From Symsagittifera roscoffensis (taxonomy: Eukaryota > Xenacoelomorpha > Acoela > Convolutidae), in assembly GCF_963678635.1 (NCBI RefSeq), contig NC_087062.1:57115970-57179969 (forward strand): a stretch of 64,000 bases of DNA. The letters run 5' to 3'. Numbering within the stretch: the stretch's first letter is position 1; every line of letters begins with the position of its first letter. This document shows positions 24,187 to 35,761 of the stretch, one piece after another. The position numbers and the translations under genes were made by a program. Below the pieces are notes generated by a model. The model was not told the DNA's origin, did no database searches, and saw only the letters and a list, made by a program, of their open reading frames with translations.

Positions 24187-25752
24187 ATATTTTGTGGTTA
24201 TAGTGGGTTAATAACAGTTTTTCTTGAAGTTTTGTCGCACATTGAAATGGTCTGTTTTTATTTCCTTGCTAAAATCTGAAAAACAATGAAGTTTTTTTTT
24301 CTTCACATCAGGCCCAGTAGAATTAGGTACCAAAATTTGAGTTCGTACCAAAATTTGAATTCACATTGACTTGTATTGAATTACCCCCCTTGAATGGACC
24401 AACAAGAAAAATTTCAAAAAATGCATTAACAATTTTTCATCAAACTTAAGCCTCACCTATTGCTTAAAACTTTCTGCTGATTTAGTATTTAACAGCATTT
24501 TTTATTTGGTTTGTGTGTGCTTAACAACAACTCGGAGCTGTACATGTGTATCCATTCAATTTGCGATGAACTTTGAACCAAAATTCAACCCCCCCCCCTC
24601 TGAATCCGCTGGTGCATGCAAGTATGTAGTGAAGCCATTATTTTTTCATTTGATAAAGTCTAAAGAAACTTGTCATGTTTGTTCGAAGTTTTTTCATCTG
24701 CTGATATTGATGAGTTAAATTAAATGGTTTTAAGTTTTACACTCTGACTGGTTAGTATCAATATCTTTTTTACCGGCTGAAATGCTGAATTTGGGCGGTA
24801 CAAGTGTAAAGAAAGCTCATATCAGATCAAAGCAATGAGTGTTGCAACTGCTCTTCAAGTGAAATTTTTGGTGAACTGTAAAACATGAGCTTCGGTTGTT
24901 TTCATCCCCAGCAGCCAATATATAACAGTAAGGGCTAATTAATTGAACCGTAATGAAAATTAATATGTAATTTTTAGTCATGCTGGAAATAATATGTCCG
25001 ATTAGCTTGCATTAAATCAATATGTAATGATTTAAAAACGGAAAATGGACAAATTACAAAAAATCACCCTACAACGGAGTTTTAAAAGCGTGCACAAATT
25101 AGTCCAGAACTGAAGACCAAACTGGCAATTTTTAAACCACTTAAATATATCAATAGCGGGCAAAACAACTTTTTATATTTGAACTCCATTTTTTCATTGG
25201 ATCATAAAATTGTTTTGTTGAAATATATTCGGAATATATATACGGTGTTTTTTCTTCGCAGTCCCAAATAATAACAATTTTATTCAAACATACATATTAT
25301 GTTGCCTTGAAAAACTTTTAATGGAGTGATTTTGTTGGAATTTTTATCACCCAAATACTAATTGCTTCAAATTGTGTTGTTAGGGGATGGCTGTTTTTGT
25401 CCATACACATTTAGATGTTTCAATTAGGTTTTTTGACAACCTTTTTTTGTTAGAAGTTTGGTGATGTCTTGAGCGATTTTTTTTTAAAGTTTCACCCCTG
25501 ACTATTTTTTCAAAAGAATGGGGATACAAATTGCCCATTCTGTCAATTTGAGATAGTTACTGCGCACTACCCACCATTTTTTATTTTAAGTCATAGCGAA
25601 AGCGAAAGAAACAAATCGCATCAGTAACCTATTCAAGCTGAATTGAGGCAAGTTTTTTTGTTCAAAAAATGCGCTAAGAAATGAGAAACATAATATTTAG
25701 CAACTAAAATTATGTATCGGAAAGTATTTTTGCGAAAAAATAAACGCAATTC
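24187..25752. other. No gene recognised
   Basis: AT-rich sequence downstream of the protease homologue. No clear AATAAA signal close to its stop, and no repeat recognised. Confidence 0.35.
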
Positions 25753-26007
25753 TTGGAAGAATGCAAATCTTGCAAGAATTTCGCAAATCTTCCAAGAAAG
25801 GAATCTCATAAAGTATCTGTGAATGACTTCGTTGTGATTTTTCTGTTCCTATATGCTAAATCATTCTTTCCTCTCATTAATAGCTTAACAAACAGAAAGC
25901 CTCGACCAGGGTTCTTTGTTTTCTTGAAAGCCAGCAACAAATTCGTAAAGAAACAGGAACATTCGGTTGCTGTGAAACTAACACACAATGATCCGACTAC
26001 ATTCTAA
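25753..26007 (+). CDS. Unidentified exon-like ORF
   Basis: An 84-codon frame opened by TTG and ending in TAA. The last third (from KPRPGFFVFLKAS to the end) looks natural and is preceded by possible acceptors (CTCATTAATAG, AACAAACAG). The middle hydrophobic part may be intron. No family recognised; it may be a terminal exon or chance. Confidence 0.25.
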   Translation: MEECKSCKNFANLPRKESHKVSVNDFVVIFLFLYAKSFFPLINSLTNRKPRPGFFVFLKASNKFVKKQEHSVAVKLTHNDPTTF

Positions 26008-26676
26008 TGTTTTTCTTACAAATTAGTATATTTTTTGCGCATGAATAGGTGAAATTATAGCTAAAGAAAAGTTATATTAGTTTTCGTTGTAGTATTATCA
26101 AAAAGTTGTAGCCTTAATGAACAATTTTCAAGTTACCCGGTCGGTTTACTTGTTCAAAATTAGTCTGTAACTTGAAAAGTTTTAACCGGTTTTTTGCGAA
26201 ACTAAGATAATTTTTTGAAATATTATAAATAGCGTTGGAATCATGATTGACAATTTTTAGACATGATTTGTCATTTGGCCTATTCTGACGATTGCTTTTA
26301 GTATCTGATTTTGTGTGGAAAACAAAAAAAACTAAGGCAACTCTCGAATACAAAGTTCCTCGGATCTCAGATGTTGGTGGGAATTACAATATTTAATATG
26401 TTGGTGCAAAAATCTTTAAAAATTACCAATATGGGAAAAGAGGAAGGTAGAGACTATATACGTCTAACTAGAGCTTGATTAAAAGTACTCATTTAAAAGC
26501 TTAATTAAACTTTATAGTCTAAAATATAATTTTATTTAAATTAAGGCTGTTTGTCACTATTTTTTTCCAGCAAAAAGAAATCACCATTTGTAATCTTGGG
26601 TACCCGCGAAATATGATTTATATGAACAAAATGCAGCTATTTGATTCACCGGGTGTTTACAAAACTTGTTTTTTTA

Positions 26677-27262
26677 GATCAATTGAGCAATCTCCCCCCC
26701 ATTCTCGCGTGGGGGGGAGATAGCTCAATAGGTACTTGAGACATGTTTATAACCACTTGAAAATAGATTGAATGACATGAAATCATAAACCATATTTTCC
26801 AACGACTGTGGAAAGCCAAAATTTACAATATCAAAGCTCAAAAGTTTCATTCAAATAGAAAAAAGAATCAATAAATCAGGCTTAAAAAGCGACTTTTTTC
26901 TTTCTTAAAATGACAAAAAGCTATTGCGTACAATATTAAGGTGCTGCGGAGAACCGTTTTTGCTATTCAGATACAAGGCTAGAGCACCAACCCTGGTAAA
27001 ACACTTTCCTCGATGAGGCTATGGTCGCCTATACAAAAATTTGCAAAAGAAAAAAATTCATAAATTTCAAGTTTTTTTTTCAAAATTTTTCTCGATACTC
27101 ATATAAAAAAAAAACTTCAGTCGGTCAAATGATTGCGTGCTATAAACAAAACATCCATCTACTTCCGTTTGCTGACGTCTTTTTGAAGAGTTTATTCATT
27201 TTTGCTGGGGGGGGGAGATAGCTCAATTGGTCATTACGGGGGGGAGATTGCTCAATTGATCC
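26677..27262. repeat. Inverted-repeat element with tRNA box-A-like ends
   Basis: The outer ends, GATCAATTGAGCAATCTC at 26679 and its reverse complement at 27244-27261, are inverted repeats. Each end also carries a second copy of the motif: inverted at the left (a hairpin, with GGGGGGAGATAGCTCAATAGG) and direct at the right (GGGGGGAGATAGCTCAATTGG). TAGCTCAATTGG fits the pol III box A consensus TRGCNNARYNGG. No box B follows at the right distance. The interior has no meaningful ORF. Confidence 0.55.
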
Positions 27263-28007
27263 GTTTTCTTTTTATAAATCCTTCTCATTACACAAATATT
27301 TGGATGATTGAAGTAATTTTTTTTGCAGTAGGCAGATAAAATTCGGCAAATTTCGAGGATATATATCATTGAGATGACTTTTTTTGTTCAAATATGTGTT
27401 CACAATATGATCAATTCTTACTGTTTTTTTTTGTGCTGAACAAGCTACTACGTAGGCTGAAGTATTAAAATCAGATAAATTGAACTGAACCAGAAACGTT
27501 AAGTTTTTTTTCTCAACTAAGGTTATTTCTGGCAAAAAAGTTATGAGGACAAAAATAGCTTGGAGTTTTACCAGCTTTATTTTATTTTTTTAGGAATTTT
27601 TTCAATTCATTTGAGTCAAAATTAAGGAGATAAACAGAGTCAATTGATATAACAATAACTACTACTTACCATAATTATCTCCTTAATTTGAACCAAATGA
27701 ATAATTGAAGTTCAAAATTTGGTTCAAAATTTCTCAAAAATTATTGCACTATAAAAAGCACATAAAACTCTAAGCAATTTTTGTCCTCATCATTTTTTGG
27801 CCAAACATAACTTAATTTGAGAAAAACGAGTTTAAAAATTCTGTGATGCAGTGAAAATTCGTTGGATTGTGAAAACATGCGTGAACAAAAAACAATCCAA
27901 CTCAATGAATTATATCATCAAAATTTGTCAAATTTTGCTACCTACTGCAAAAAAAGAATCACCCAAATATTTGTGAAATGAGAGAGAATTTATAAAAAAC
28001 AAGGTTT
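27263..28007. repeat. Foldback element, arms of about 350 bases
   Basis: The sequence from 27263 to about 27631 pairs in inverted orientation with about 27677-28007 around a loop of about 45 bases. Shared blocks include ACAAATATTTG, TTTGCAGTAGG and AGGACAAAAAT. The arms have diverged by substitutions and indels, so the element is old. The left arm abuts the previous inverted-repeat element. No coding capacity. Confidence 0.7.
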
Positions 28008-28361
28008 GAAACACCCTAGTAGTTATAGAACGTATCTAATTTGAGCAGCAGTCATTTTGAATATCAGCTAAGCAAAAGCCATGTTGGTAACGAAGAAAAG
28101 AATACGTTTTTTTTCTATAGAAAAATCGGTTTTATTTTCTTCATTCTTAATCGCCAAGTTACTCCGTCAAGTGCTGAATTCATTTGAAGCAATTTGAGAA
28201 ATAAGTTGATTTCATGTTCATTTTTATCACTGAGCTCTAACAACCATTGGTAAAAAAAATGAAGCAAAACTGAGCTCTGGCTCACCCACATTCAACCGCG
28301 TAATCCCTCTTTTCATCACCAACATTTATGTGCGTCATCTATTTTGGTAAGCATTTGTAAT

Positions 28362-28367
28362 TTTATT
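28362..28367 (-). promoter_or_regulatory. Polyadenylation signal AATAAA
   Basis: AATAAA on the minus strand, 17 bases after the stop of the exon at 28384-28584; position and strand support it as the 3' end of that gene. Confidence 0.55.
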
Positions 28368-28383
28368 AAGGATTTGTTTCCAC

Positions 28384-28584
28384 TCATTCCAAGTACTCGT
28401 TAACTCTCGTCTCCTTTGCCGCATCTTCGCTCGCATTGCGTCTCAGACCCTTTTCGTTCACGTCCTTCTGCTTCAGCTGCGAACTCTCCTTCCGCTGCGC
28501 ATCCAACTTCGTCTTCCAGCCCTCCGCTATATTCTTCGCACTCTTCTCATTCTTCGACATCTTGCATCCATCAAAATCCAGACC
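28384..28584 (-). CDS. Terminal coding exon, highly charged
   Basis: A strong acceptor (GTACTTTTTCAG) is followed in phase 0 by 66 codons and a TGA, with AATAAA 17 bases beyond. The peptide is Lys/Glu-rich and probably helical (KNEKSAKNIAEGWKTKLDAQ). Local base composition is well above background. It could be the final exon of the vinculin-type gene: a splice from 31131 would need the poor donor AAG|GTCACT but is in phase. Otherwise it ends a separate gene. No family recognised. Confidence 0.55.
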   Translation of the reverse strand, partial: GLDFDGCKMSKNEKSAKNIAEGWKTKLDAQRKESSQLKQKDVNEKGLRRNASEDAAKETRVNEYLE

Positions 28585-31128
28585 CTGAAAAAGTACTGAC
28601 TTTTTACCTTGATTTTGGTTACTTAATCTAGTTTTTGTGATGATGTGAGAGTTCATTTAAGTTACAACTTCAGAAATCAGAAACTGAAATTTTTAAATTA
28701 AAACTTAGAAAGAATAGATTTGAAACTCTACTGAGTTATTTAAGACTCATTGATTAATAGTAAAGTCAGGGATTTTCTTGAGGGACGATTTTTTGAAAAA
28801 TATAACTTGTCTACTTTTTAGGTAGACCAGATTGATTTTCAGGGTTCTCCCAACCCACTATAAGAACCTTTTTCCAAGTTTTTTTTTGCGCCACAGGTAA
28901 GTTTTTGGTGGTTGCGTGTATGCTTGCCAAGTTTCTCCAAAAGGTCCACACTGTAGTATTATTTTAAGGCATCCATTTCTGGTCAGCGCAAATAATCAAT
29001 TACTATGAGGGGTAGGCTACAAGCAAAGTTTCATAAATGGCCTTTTCGGGCTAATTTATATTTGCTGCGCCGAATTTATTTGGCAAATTAAGTTGTTTGT
29101 AGTGTTTTCGTATAGATCGGTAGATCAAATTATTCAATGCTGGCTCGTCGTGTTTCGTGAAAAATAAAAAAAAAACCGGAAAAAAACATGTATGTTATTA
29201 AGTTGTTTGTAAGTTTATATTAAAAAAATTTGTCTGCCCTTAAGTCAGAAAAGTTGAAAAATCAAAAATCAAAACACTGACAATCTTTTTTTGCGAAGAA
29301 ACTTTTTTACATAGCCAATAGACAGTAGGAAAAAAGTTCAATGAGCACAGGGAAACAAAAAAAACTACTGACTTGTTTTTTGAAAAAACTTCAATTTTCA
29401 AATTTCAAAGAAAAATAAAATGGCTTTAAAGCTATTTGGGCATCAACAACAATTTATGATTAAATCATTTTTTTGATGAAAATATCTCAATTTGAGAAAA
29501 TTTGATCAATAAACATTTTTTCCGCGGGAAAATCTGAAAGTTAAACCCACATCAAAATAAGCAGTCGATCACGTTTTTAGTGCCCTTGATCATGATGTTC
29601 GATGGCGCAGTTTGCCTGCTTTTTCACAAAACAAACGGCTCTTCTCCACTCCCCTCACCCACATTTGAATTTCAGTTTTGAAACAGTACTATAGTCTGGT
29701 CATAGTGCAAATGAACATGATGAAACCTAACTAATATGAACAGATTATTTCTTCATAATTTTCATCATAACATCGTGCATTTAGCCATAAAATTACGTAA
29801 AACTACTTTAAAAATGTGAATTTTGAAAGGTTGAAAGGCGTGGGAAGGGATGAGCGGAAAATAGCCAAGAAATAAACAGAATCTAAAAAAAATCAAAACC
29901 AACTTTGAGCGTGAAGAAAATTTTGCTTTCCAAAACAAAAACAAAATAATCAGCACAATCTATACAAGAGTCTTCACAACTTTCATCAAATCTCAAAATA
30001 CTATACAGCTGAAATGTTTTTGTCAAAAACTCAAAGCTCTGAACTAAGGGTAAAAAACTTAGAATTTTGCTACATCAAAACTAAATATTGGCTTTTTTCA
30101 TTATATGGTCCTAAATATGTTTTGCAAAAATTTTTTTTTGGTTATTGAAAAACGGAAAGAAACTTGCATTTCAGTTTTTTCTTTTCCACGCAAATCAAGC
30201 ACCACAAACAATCATCGGAATAAGTTGCATGATATATCATATAAAAGCTTTTTCAGTCGCAATCCGAACGACCGTGAAAAAATTCAAAAAATTATCCCAG
30301 TGTTGAGGAAAGTTTTTTTGAGCGAATAAGGTTAGCGAGCAGGCTGATTTTGTTCTTTATCCAAAAGCATTCACCGCAATTAATCATCGTAATGGTTGGA
30401 GCGATATTTTATATTAAAGCCCTTTCAGCCCTGACTTCAACTACTTTCAAAAATTTTTTCAAAAAGTTGTCTCAGTGTCGATAAAAACCGGTCTCAAATT
30501 TTTTTGTTTTTGTCTAATTTCGAGCGAGTCGATCAGGCTTAATATAGAAAGATAAGCCATGAAACTTTAACTCCATTTATTTTTTTTTTGAAGATTTTCT
30601 ATAATGTTTTTTTTTGTCATTTTTTGACTAAAATCGTTGCTTAATTTTGTTTTTTACTGTTTCTGTCGAGTAAGCTCGTCAAATATGCCTAAAAAACTAA
30701 CATTAATTTTTAAAAATGTACAGCTTTTAAGATACTTTTTGTGAGTATGGCTGGAACATTCTATGCTGTTTGCACAGCAACCGGCTATCCTTTTTACTTC
30801 TTGGAAATGGACACTAGTTAGCGAAAATGGTATTTTAAATCATTTTCATGATAAATATCATGAAATTATGAGAAAATAATCAAAATAATCACAAAAATTG
30901 TCTCATTCTACAGTTCGGTTTCTGCAGTTCTTGGCAGTATAGTCGCACGCAAGAGTCAGGGTACAAACATTTTCAGAATTTTAGTGGCCAAGAAACAGGC
31001 GCCCGTAGAGTTTTTGATTTAAGGTTGGTATCTTCGAATAAATCTTCGATTGGTATCTTCGGTAATGGATTCATAATTAAATGTAAAAAAAATCACTTAG
31101 AATTTAGTTGAGTTTGAAACAGTTTGAA
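28585..31128. other. Intron or intergenic, with decayed repeats
   Basis: No further exon recognised. 28780-28905 resembles the left part of the MITE at 39709-40146. About 30180-30345 and 30355-30540 are diverged tandem copies of a roughly 180-base segment sharing the GAGCGA..GAGCAGGCT and AAAAATT..TC.CAGTGT features. Confidence 0.4.
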
Positions 31129-31351
31129 TCATGTTATTGAAGTGACCTTGAGACAGCATGCTTCTGCGGATGCGAGAGTGTTGACGACAGAGAGAGCGAG
31201 GTTGCTGGTCACTTTGCAGATGGCGTCCCCCGCACACTCCCCCGCAGCAGTCCCTTCTCCTCCTCCCTGCTTCACCCCTCCCGACAACACCTTCAGTTGA
31301 GTGCACAGAGACTCAATTGGCTCAATGCTGCGGCGCAAATTTGGCCCCAAT
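31129..31351 (-). CDS. Vinculin-type tail, C-terminal exon
   Basis: After acceptor CGCCTGTTTCAG the exon completes a split Lys codon (phase 2) and runs 73 codons to TGA. LRRSIEPIESLCTQLKVLS aligns with the vinculin tail around its TQLKILS segment. After a Gly-rich insert, NLALSVVNTL and SAEACCLKV match the last tail helix. The C-terminal arm of vertebrate vinculin (aromatic, membrane-interacting) is absent unless a further exon is spliced on. The vinculin tail binds F-actin and acidic lipid at adhesions; actin binding here is inferred by homology. Confidence 0.8.
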
Positions 31352-31399
31352 CTGAAACAGGCGATCGTTGATTCATTCAAATGATAAAATCAACACTAT

Positions 31400-31876
31400 A
31401 ATCTAATGGTTATGGGCTTTCTAAATAGCATTCGTGATCAATAAATCTGACATAAGTCTTGCTTATAGAAAAAAGGATAGCCAATTACTAAAATAAGCAC
31501 AGATTCTTCCGGCCACTCAAGATTCAATTAAATAAATTCAACAATCAGGGAAAGTTTTTAAAAAGTCAAAGAAAAAAATCTTTTATTTTTTAATTTGTTT
31601 GATTTTGGACCAATAATAAAATACCACACTTGACCTACAAGCTTTCTGTGAGGTAGCCAAGTTGGGGAAGAAAACCTCTAGGATATATTTCCTTCCCTCC
31701 ACTTCGTGAAGTGGTCGGAATAATAAAAAGAGTTAAATTGTCATGCCTTGTATTTCAAAACAACTTGATGACACGTTATATGAAACTGTGAACTTTTTGT
31801 TGTTTACAATTATCAAGGGGAGCTCTGAAGGGAGTGGGGCGACTGGGTGGCTGGTATTATTGAAAAGGGTTCATAC
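31400..31876. other. Intron with dispersed repeat
   Basis: 31620-31720 shares blocks (ATACCACACTTG, GGTAGCC, then a CACTTCG..GTGG hairpin) with 50140-50260, suggesting copies of one short repeat. No ORF. Confidence 0.4.
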
Positions 31877-31980
31877 TTTTTCTGGTCCATACATCGCTCG
31901 GCCACAATCTTTGCAAAGATAAGAATGGCCATCGCATTCTCAGAAATATCCCGAATGGCATTGCCAATCGTATCAGCTCC
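31877..31980 (-). CDS. Vinculin-type tail, middle exon
   Basis: Acceptor CTGTTTTTAG, donor AAAAA|GTATGA; 104 bases, phase 0 in and 2 out, fitting both neighbours. It encodes GADTIGNAIRDISENAM, then FAKIVAERCMDQKK, which aligns with the vinculin tail helix ending in AK.VA..C.D. A readthrough frame past the donor stays open but departs from the family, which supports splicing here. Confidence 0.8.
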
Positions 31981-32211
31981 CTAAAAACAGTGACTCGTGT
32001 ACAAAGTTCGAAACAAAATATTACATTTTTAAAAATTTTACTGTACAAATAGACAACTAGAGTGAACAAATTCTATAGAGAACGACTCCACTCTTACCAA
32101 AGCCATTAAAGCTATTTAAAAGCAAATCAAATTTGGTTTAACTTTCATTGCTTCCGAGTGCAAGTCGCTTCGCCTCGAGAAGCAACTGGAACTTGAAAAG
32201 CAGAATTCAAC

Positions 32212-32406
32212 CTGTGGGGCTGAGCCATTGCTCGCAATTAGATGCATTTTCTGGACAATGAGAGCAGCTGCAGTGGTGATATCATCATGGCCATGCAACT
32301 CAGCTGCCCCATGAGAAATTGTGCCGTTATTTTGCCCTATCTGGCTTGCGATATCCTTGAATATAAAATTCCCCTTCAGTTGTTCTTGGAAGCTGTTGGC
32401 AGTTTT
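32212..32406 (-). CDS. Vinculin-type tail, first exon
   Basis: 65 codons, acceptor GGTTGTTTTAG, donor CCACAG|GTTGAA, phase 0 at both ends. The second half (GAAELHGHDDITTAAALIVQKM) aligns with the start of the vinculin tail bundle (AARQLH..ND..AAAKRMA). The first half belongs to the linker. It joins the exon at 32741-32887 and the tail exons in phase. Confidence 0.8.
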
Positions 32407-32740
32407 CTAAAACAACCAACATTTCATTTTATAATTTATGTTTGAAGTGATTTGAATGTCATCAAAAAATGAAATCGTATTTTTACTTTTTAAGGTGTTT
32501 TTTTTGTAAGAAACTAAAAAAACTCAATTTTTCTATAGAGATATTTAGTCACGGCAAAATTGTGAACAACTGAAAAAAATGCAAGCAAACCTTAAGAGTG
32601 CTCAGTATGTTTTAAGCGGGCTGTATCTTCGCACTCATCTAATACGTGATAAAAATATCAAAATCATTTTTTTAAATCAAGCAATTAGAAAAAAATGCCA
32701 ATTATTAATGGCAGACAACCGTTTGTGAGTCAAGTCTTAC

Positions 32741-32887
32741 GAGGAGTGCTTTGGCGTGCATTTCCGAGATAACGTTTCGTAGTTCTTCTTTCTCCTTGGG
32801 TGCTTCGTGGACCTCCACATCCTGTTTCCTCCTGTCTCTGAACTCTTTAGATGGCAACCGTTTCACTTGGTCCGCGCTTGCCAGTTT
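32741..32887 (-). CDS. Repeated linker exon (LPSKE type), copy d
   Basis: 49 codons; acceptor TTCTTTTTTCAG, donor CTC|GTAAGA, phase 0 at both ends. Starts KLASADQVKRLPSKEFRD and ends SEMHAKALL. The first 15 residues are identical except one to the exon at 33648-33767, so this is a recent exon duplication. More distant relatives are at 48459-48614 and 40261-40368. Highly charged, probably helical linker ahead of the vinculin tail. Confidence 0.75.
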
Positions 32888-33647
32888 CTGAAAAAAGAAG
32901 ATTAATTAGACTTGCAAATTGTATCTGTCTTTGTCAATAATTCGCTGCTAAAGTGTTCACAATTGAATAAAAAACTATTTCAGACTGGGAAAAAAAGACA
33001 AGCAAGTTGATAAACTCAATCAGTCAGGAAAAAGATTGAGCTTTTTAGCTCCCTGCATGTCCCCTGATAAATCAAACATATATCATTAGAAGAGCTAGAA
33101 AAAAGAGGTGGCTCGTCAAAATACCTAATATTCCAATATTTGAGCTAAATACTCGAGATTTAGTTCTAGATTTGAGCTTTCTGGGAAAAATTGTTTCTGA
33201 GTATTTGCTATAGATACACATCAAAATAAACTTACAGATTATAAAGTCTGAACCAATTTGAACAGCTTGATAATTTCATGCGTCGGAATTTTTTGGCGAT
33301 TTTAAGTACAGAATGACTCTTCTGCAGCCACTCTAATTTGTACTAACATTTTCAAAACACTTTTTTATTTATAATATCATGATCAACTTGCTGGTAATTT
33401 CAACAGGTTTTTTGCGAAATTTCCATCAAAAAATTTTAAAAAAAGGTTAGGTGGTTTATAGTCTTCCGATTTTTTTTTCTTTAAGCGGTTTGAAAAATGT
33501 TTTAAATTTTACATTTTGGCAAGAATTCCAATTTGATTTAAAGTTTTGTGTAAACATTTACCAAGTATGATGAAAATGTATAATTCCCAGGACGGAGATT
33601 TACCAAGTTTAGCTTCAAAAATTTTTGTAATTCAACGCTCAAACTAC

Positions 33648-33767
33648 CATTTCCGAGACTAGGTTTTGAAGATCTTTCTCCTTGGGTGCTTCTTGGACGT
33701 CTTGTTTCATCTTGGCTCTGAATTCCCTAGATGGCAACCGTTTCACCTGGTCCGCGCTTGCCAGTTT
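33648..33767 (-). CDS. Repeated linker exon (LPSKE type), copy c
   Basis: 40 codons; acceptor GCTTCATTTCAG, donor GAAATG|GTAGTT, phase 0 at both ends. Starts KLASADQVKRLPSREFRA and stops at SEM, about nine codons shorter than its sister at 32741. Because both are symmetric phase-0 exons they can be included together or skipped without changing frame. Confidence 0.7.
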
Positions 33768-34076
33768 CTGAAATGAAGCAGGCTGTTGATGCTCGCAAAA
33801 TATGTCTACACTTGGCACCATGTTGCTGGCAAGTCTTTGATAGTTGAATGAAAAGTCATATTTCACACTGAACAAAAAATTGGCAAGCACAATGATCAAC
33901 TCACTTAGCCTGGATTCAACTCAATTATTTTCCATATCCCTGCACGGGTCCTCATAGATCGAGCTAATAATTAGGAAAAAAGAAAAGCTAGAAAAAAGGT
34001 GGTGTATCACAATACCAACTATTCCGATATCTGATCCAATTGCTCGAACTTTTCTAAAATATTTGAGCAATCTATG

Positions 34077-34180
34077 ACGGGAGGATCTAGGACTTTTTTG
34101 AGGGCGGGGGCGTTTTATTGAAAAAGTTGAAATAATTGTCAATTTTTTAAGGTCGACTAAATTGACTTTTTTGAGCACTC
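34077..34180. repeat. Left part of a MITE split by an LTR element
   Basis: Resembles the first 110 bases of the MITE at 39709-40146, including GAGGATCTAGG at its end and AAGGTCGACTAAATTGACTT inside. The alignment stops at GAGCACTC, exactly where the LTR starts, and resumes at 39006. Confidence 0.65.
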
Positions 34181-34559
34181 TGGAACCAGATCTAAGCTAG
34201 TATTTATCATTGGTTATTATTATGATATTTTATCTCTATAAAATATTAAATACTAACCAATCGTACTCCATCAAACTAACAACTTATTTATTTGTAAAGT
34301 GTTGAAACTACTTGTAGTTTCAACTCCAAAACAATTCGAATTTAACATGGAATACAGTTGTTCTCATTCTGGAACTAACTCGCGCAAACCGGTCTACACT
34401 AGATCCATTGAGACTAGGAGATATAAGAGTAAGATTAAGATTGGTATTAGACTAAGAAGTTGCACGAATCTATCCGGCCGAAAATAAGATAGCATGACGA
34501 GCAGGCGGTGTACCTTATCTAAAATTACTCTATGCGTATAGTAATCCATACATAACTCA
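34181..34559 (+). repeat. 5' LTR of element B-C
   Basis: Starts TGGAACCA, ends CATAACTCA. Closely similar to the LTR at 38627-39005. Contains the hairpin TGTTGAAACTAC/GTAGTTTCAAC at about 34302. Confidence 0.85.
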
Positions 34560-34561
34560 TC

Positions 34562-34579
34562 TGGTGCGACCAAAAGTCT
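34562..34579 (+). promoter_or_regulatory. Candidate primer-binding site
   Basis: TGGTGCGACCAAAAGTCT begins two bases after the 5' LTR. It starts with the TGG expected for pairing with a tRNA CCA end; the tRNA cannot be named with confidence. Confidence 0.5.
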
Positions 34580-35761
34580 CGAAAAGACCTTAACTAACCT
34601 ATAATTAGACAAAAATTAGATTAGAGTTAGACAAATACAATATTTCAAAAATGTTGTATGACAAAAACTTAGTAGATATGTCTCTACGCCTCAATAGATC
34701 AGATCCAATATTCTGAACAATACGAGAACTACCCGGTATTGGAAGAAGACATCGAACAAGAGACGACATACGATTAGGAAGAAATCTACCAATTGATTTC
34801 ATGATAGTACGACAAAAAAGAGATCAAACTTTTGTTTTTAGGATACTACCAGCAGTAAATTTAAATTTTCATTTTGTGACATAATACTTGAAGAACTACC
34901 GTCAATAGCCTTTCATGGCGCTAAACCTAATAATTGTACAATAACGACTGATAAAAACAACACTTGTCGTTTTCCTTATAAATTTACAAAAATTAGTTAG
35001 TATAAATCATAAATTGTTAGTATATAGAAATCATCTCATCATCCCAGCTTCATCACCTAAAACTTAAGAGCGAATTTCAAAAACTAACAATCATCACAAC
35101 TAAAACTTAACCTTAACCCTCTAATTTTAAACTATCAAGGCTTATCCTTGCTTTCACTTAACTTAGTTTCATTTAAATAACAGATCATCAAGGCTTTCCT
35201 TGGATCTTTTAATTAAACTAAATCTAAGTTTTTAAATTTCTAAATATCTAATTCTCTGATCATCAAAGCCTATCCTTGGATCAAATAGAACAATTTTGTT
35301 CTCCCCCTCCGAATTTAATTAGTGTCTAACGGCCTCAAACATCGATTAACTACCCAATCCTTATCAACGACCCAGAATTAACAGAAATTTTTCAAAAAAC
35401 TAACATATTTAATTAAAATAAACAGTGAAGAACTTCGGTTACTCATCCTTCACTTGATCCCCCTCCTCTTAGATGACCCAGGCTAAAACACTTAAGCTTA
35501 GTAGGTTGTAAAACAGTATCTAACAAACTATTTGCGTTCTAATTATACCTGAACCTTGTGGATCGATTTACTATTCTCCAACCCTTGATCACAAATCACA
35601 ACCCCTAACTAAGATTAGGAGGTCTATCTTAGCTTAGAATTAGTCACGAGAAAGTACAAATCATACTCAAATCATTTCACCATCAATTTCTTCAATAAAA
35701 GTACGACAACGTCAACTCAACAGCACTACGTGATATTCACGCTTAAGATTCATACTTTAAC
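34580..35761 (+). other. 5' noncoding tract of element B-C
   Basis: No significant ORF. Contains three imperfect copies of an ATCAAGGCTT[TA]TCCTTG motif (about 35137-35280). Confidence 0.5.

Noticed and set aside
28416-28631. Plus-strand Ser/Pro-rich ORF
   Set aside because: Antisense shadow of the terminal exon at 28384-28584, which has an acceptor and a polyadenylation signal.
33921-34178. Minus-strand ORF next to the LTR at 34181
   Set aside because: Falls in the MITE fragment and flank; no splice sites and no coding character.
34299-34487. 62-codon ORF within the family 1 LTRs (also 38745-38933, 51799-51993)
   Set aside because: Present in each LTR because the LTRs are homologous; it starts at the hairpin and has no independent coding support.
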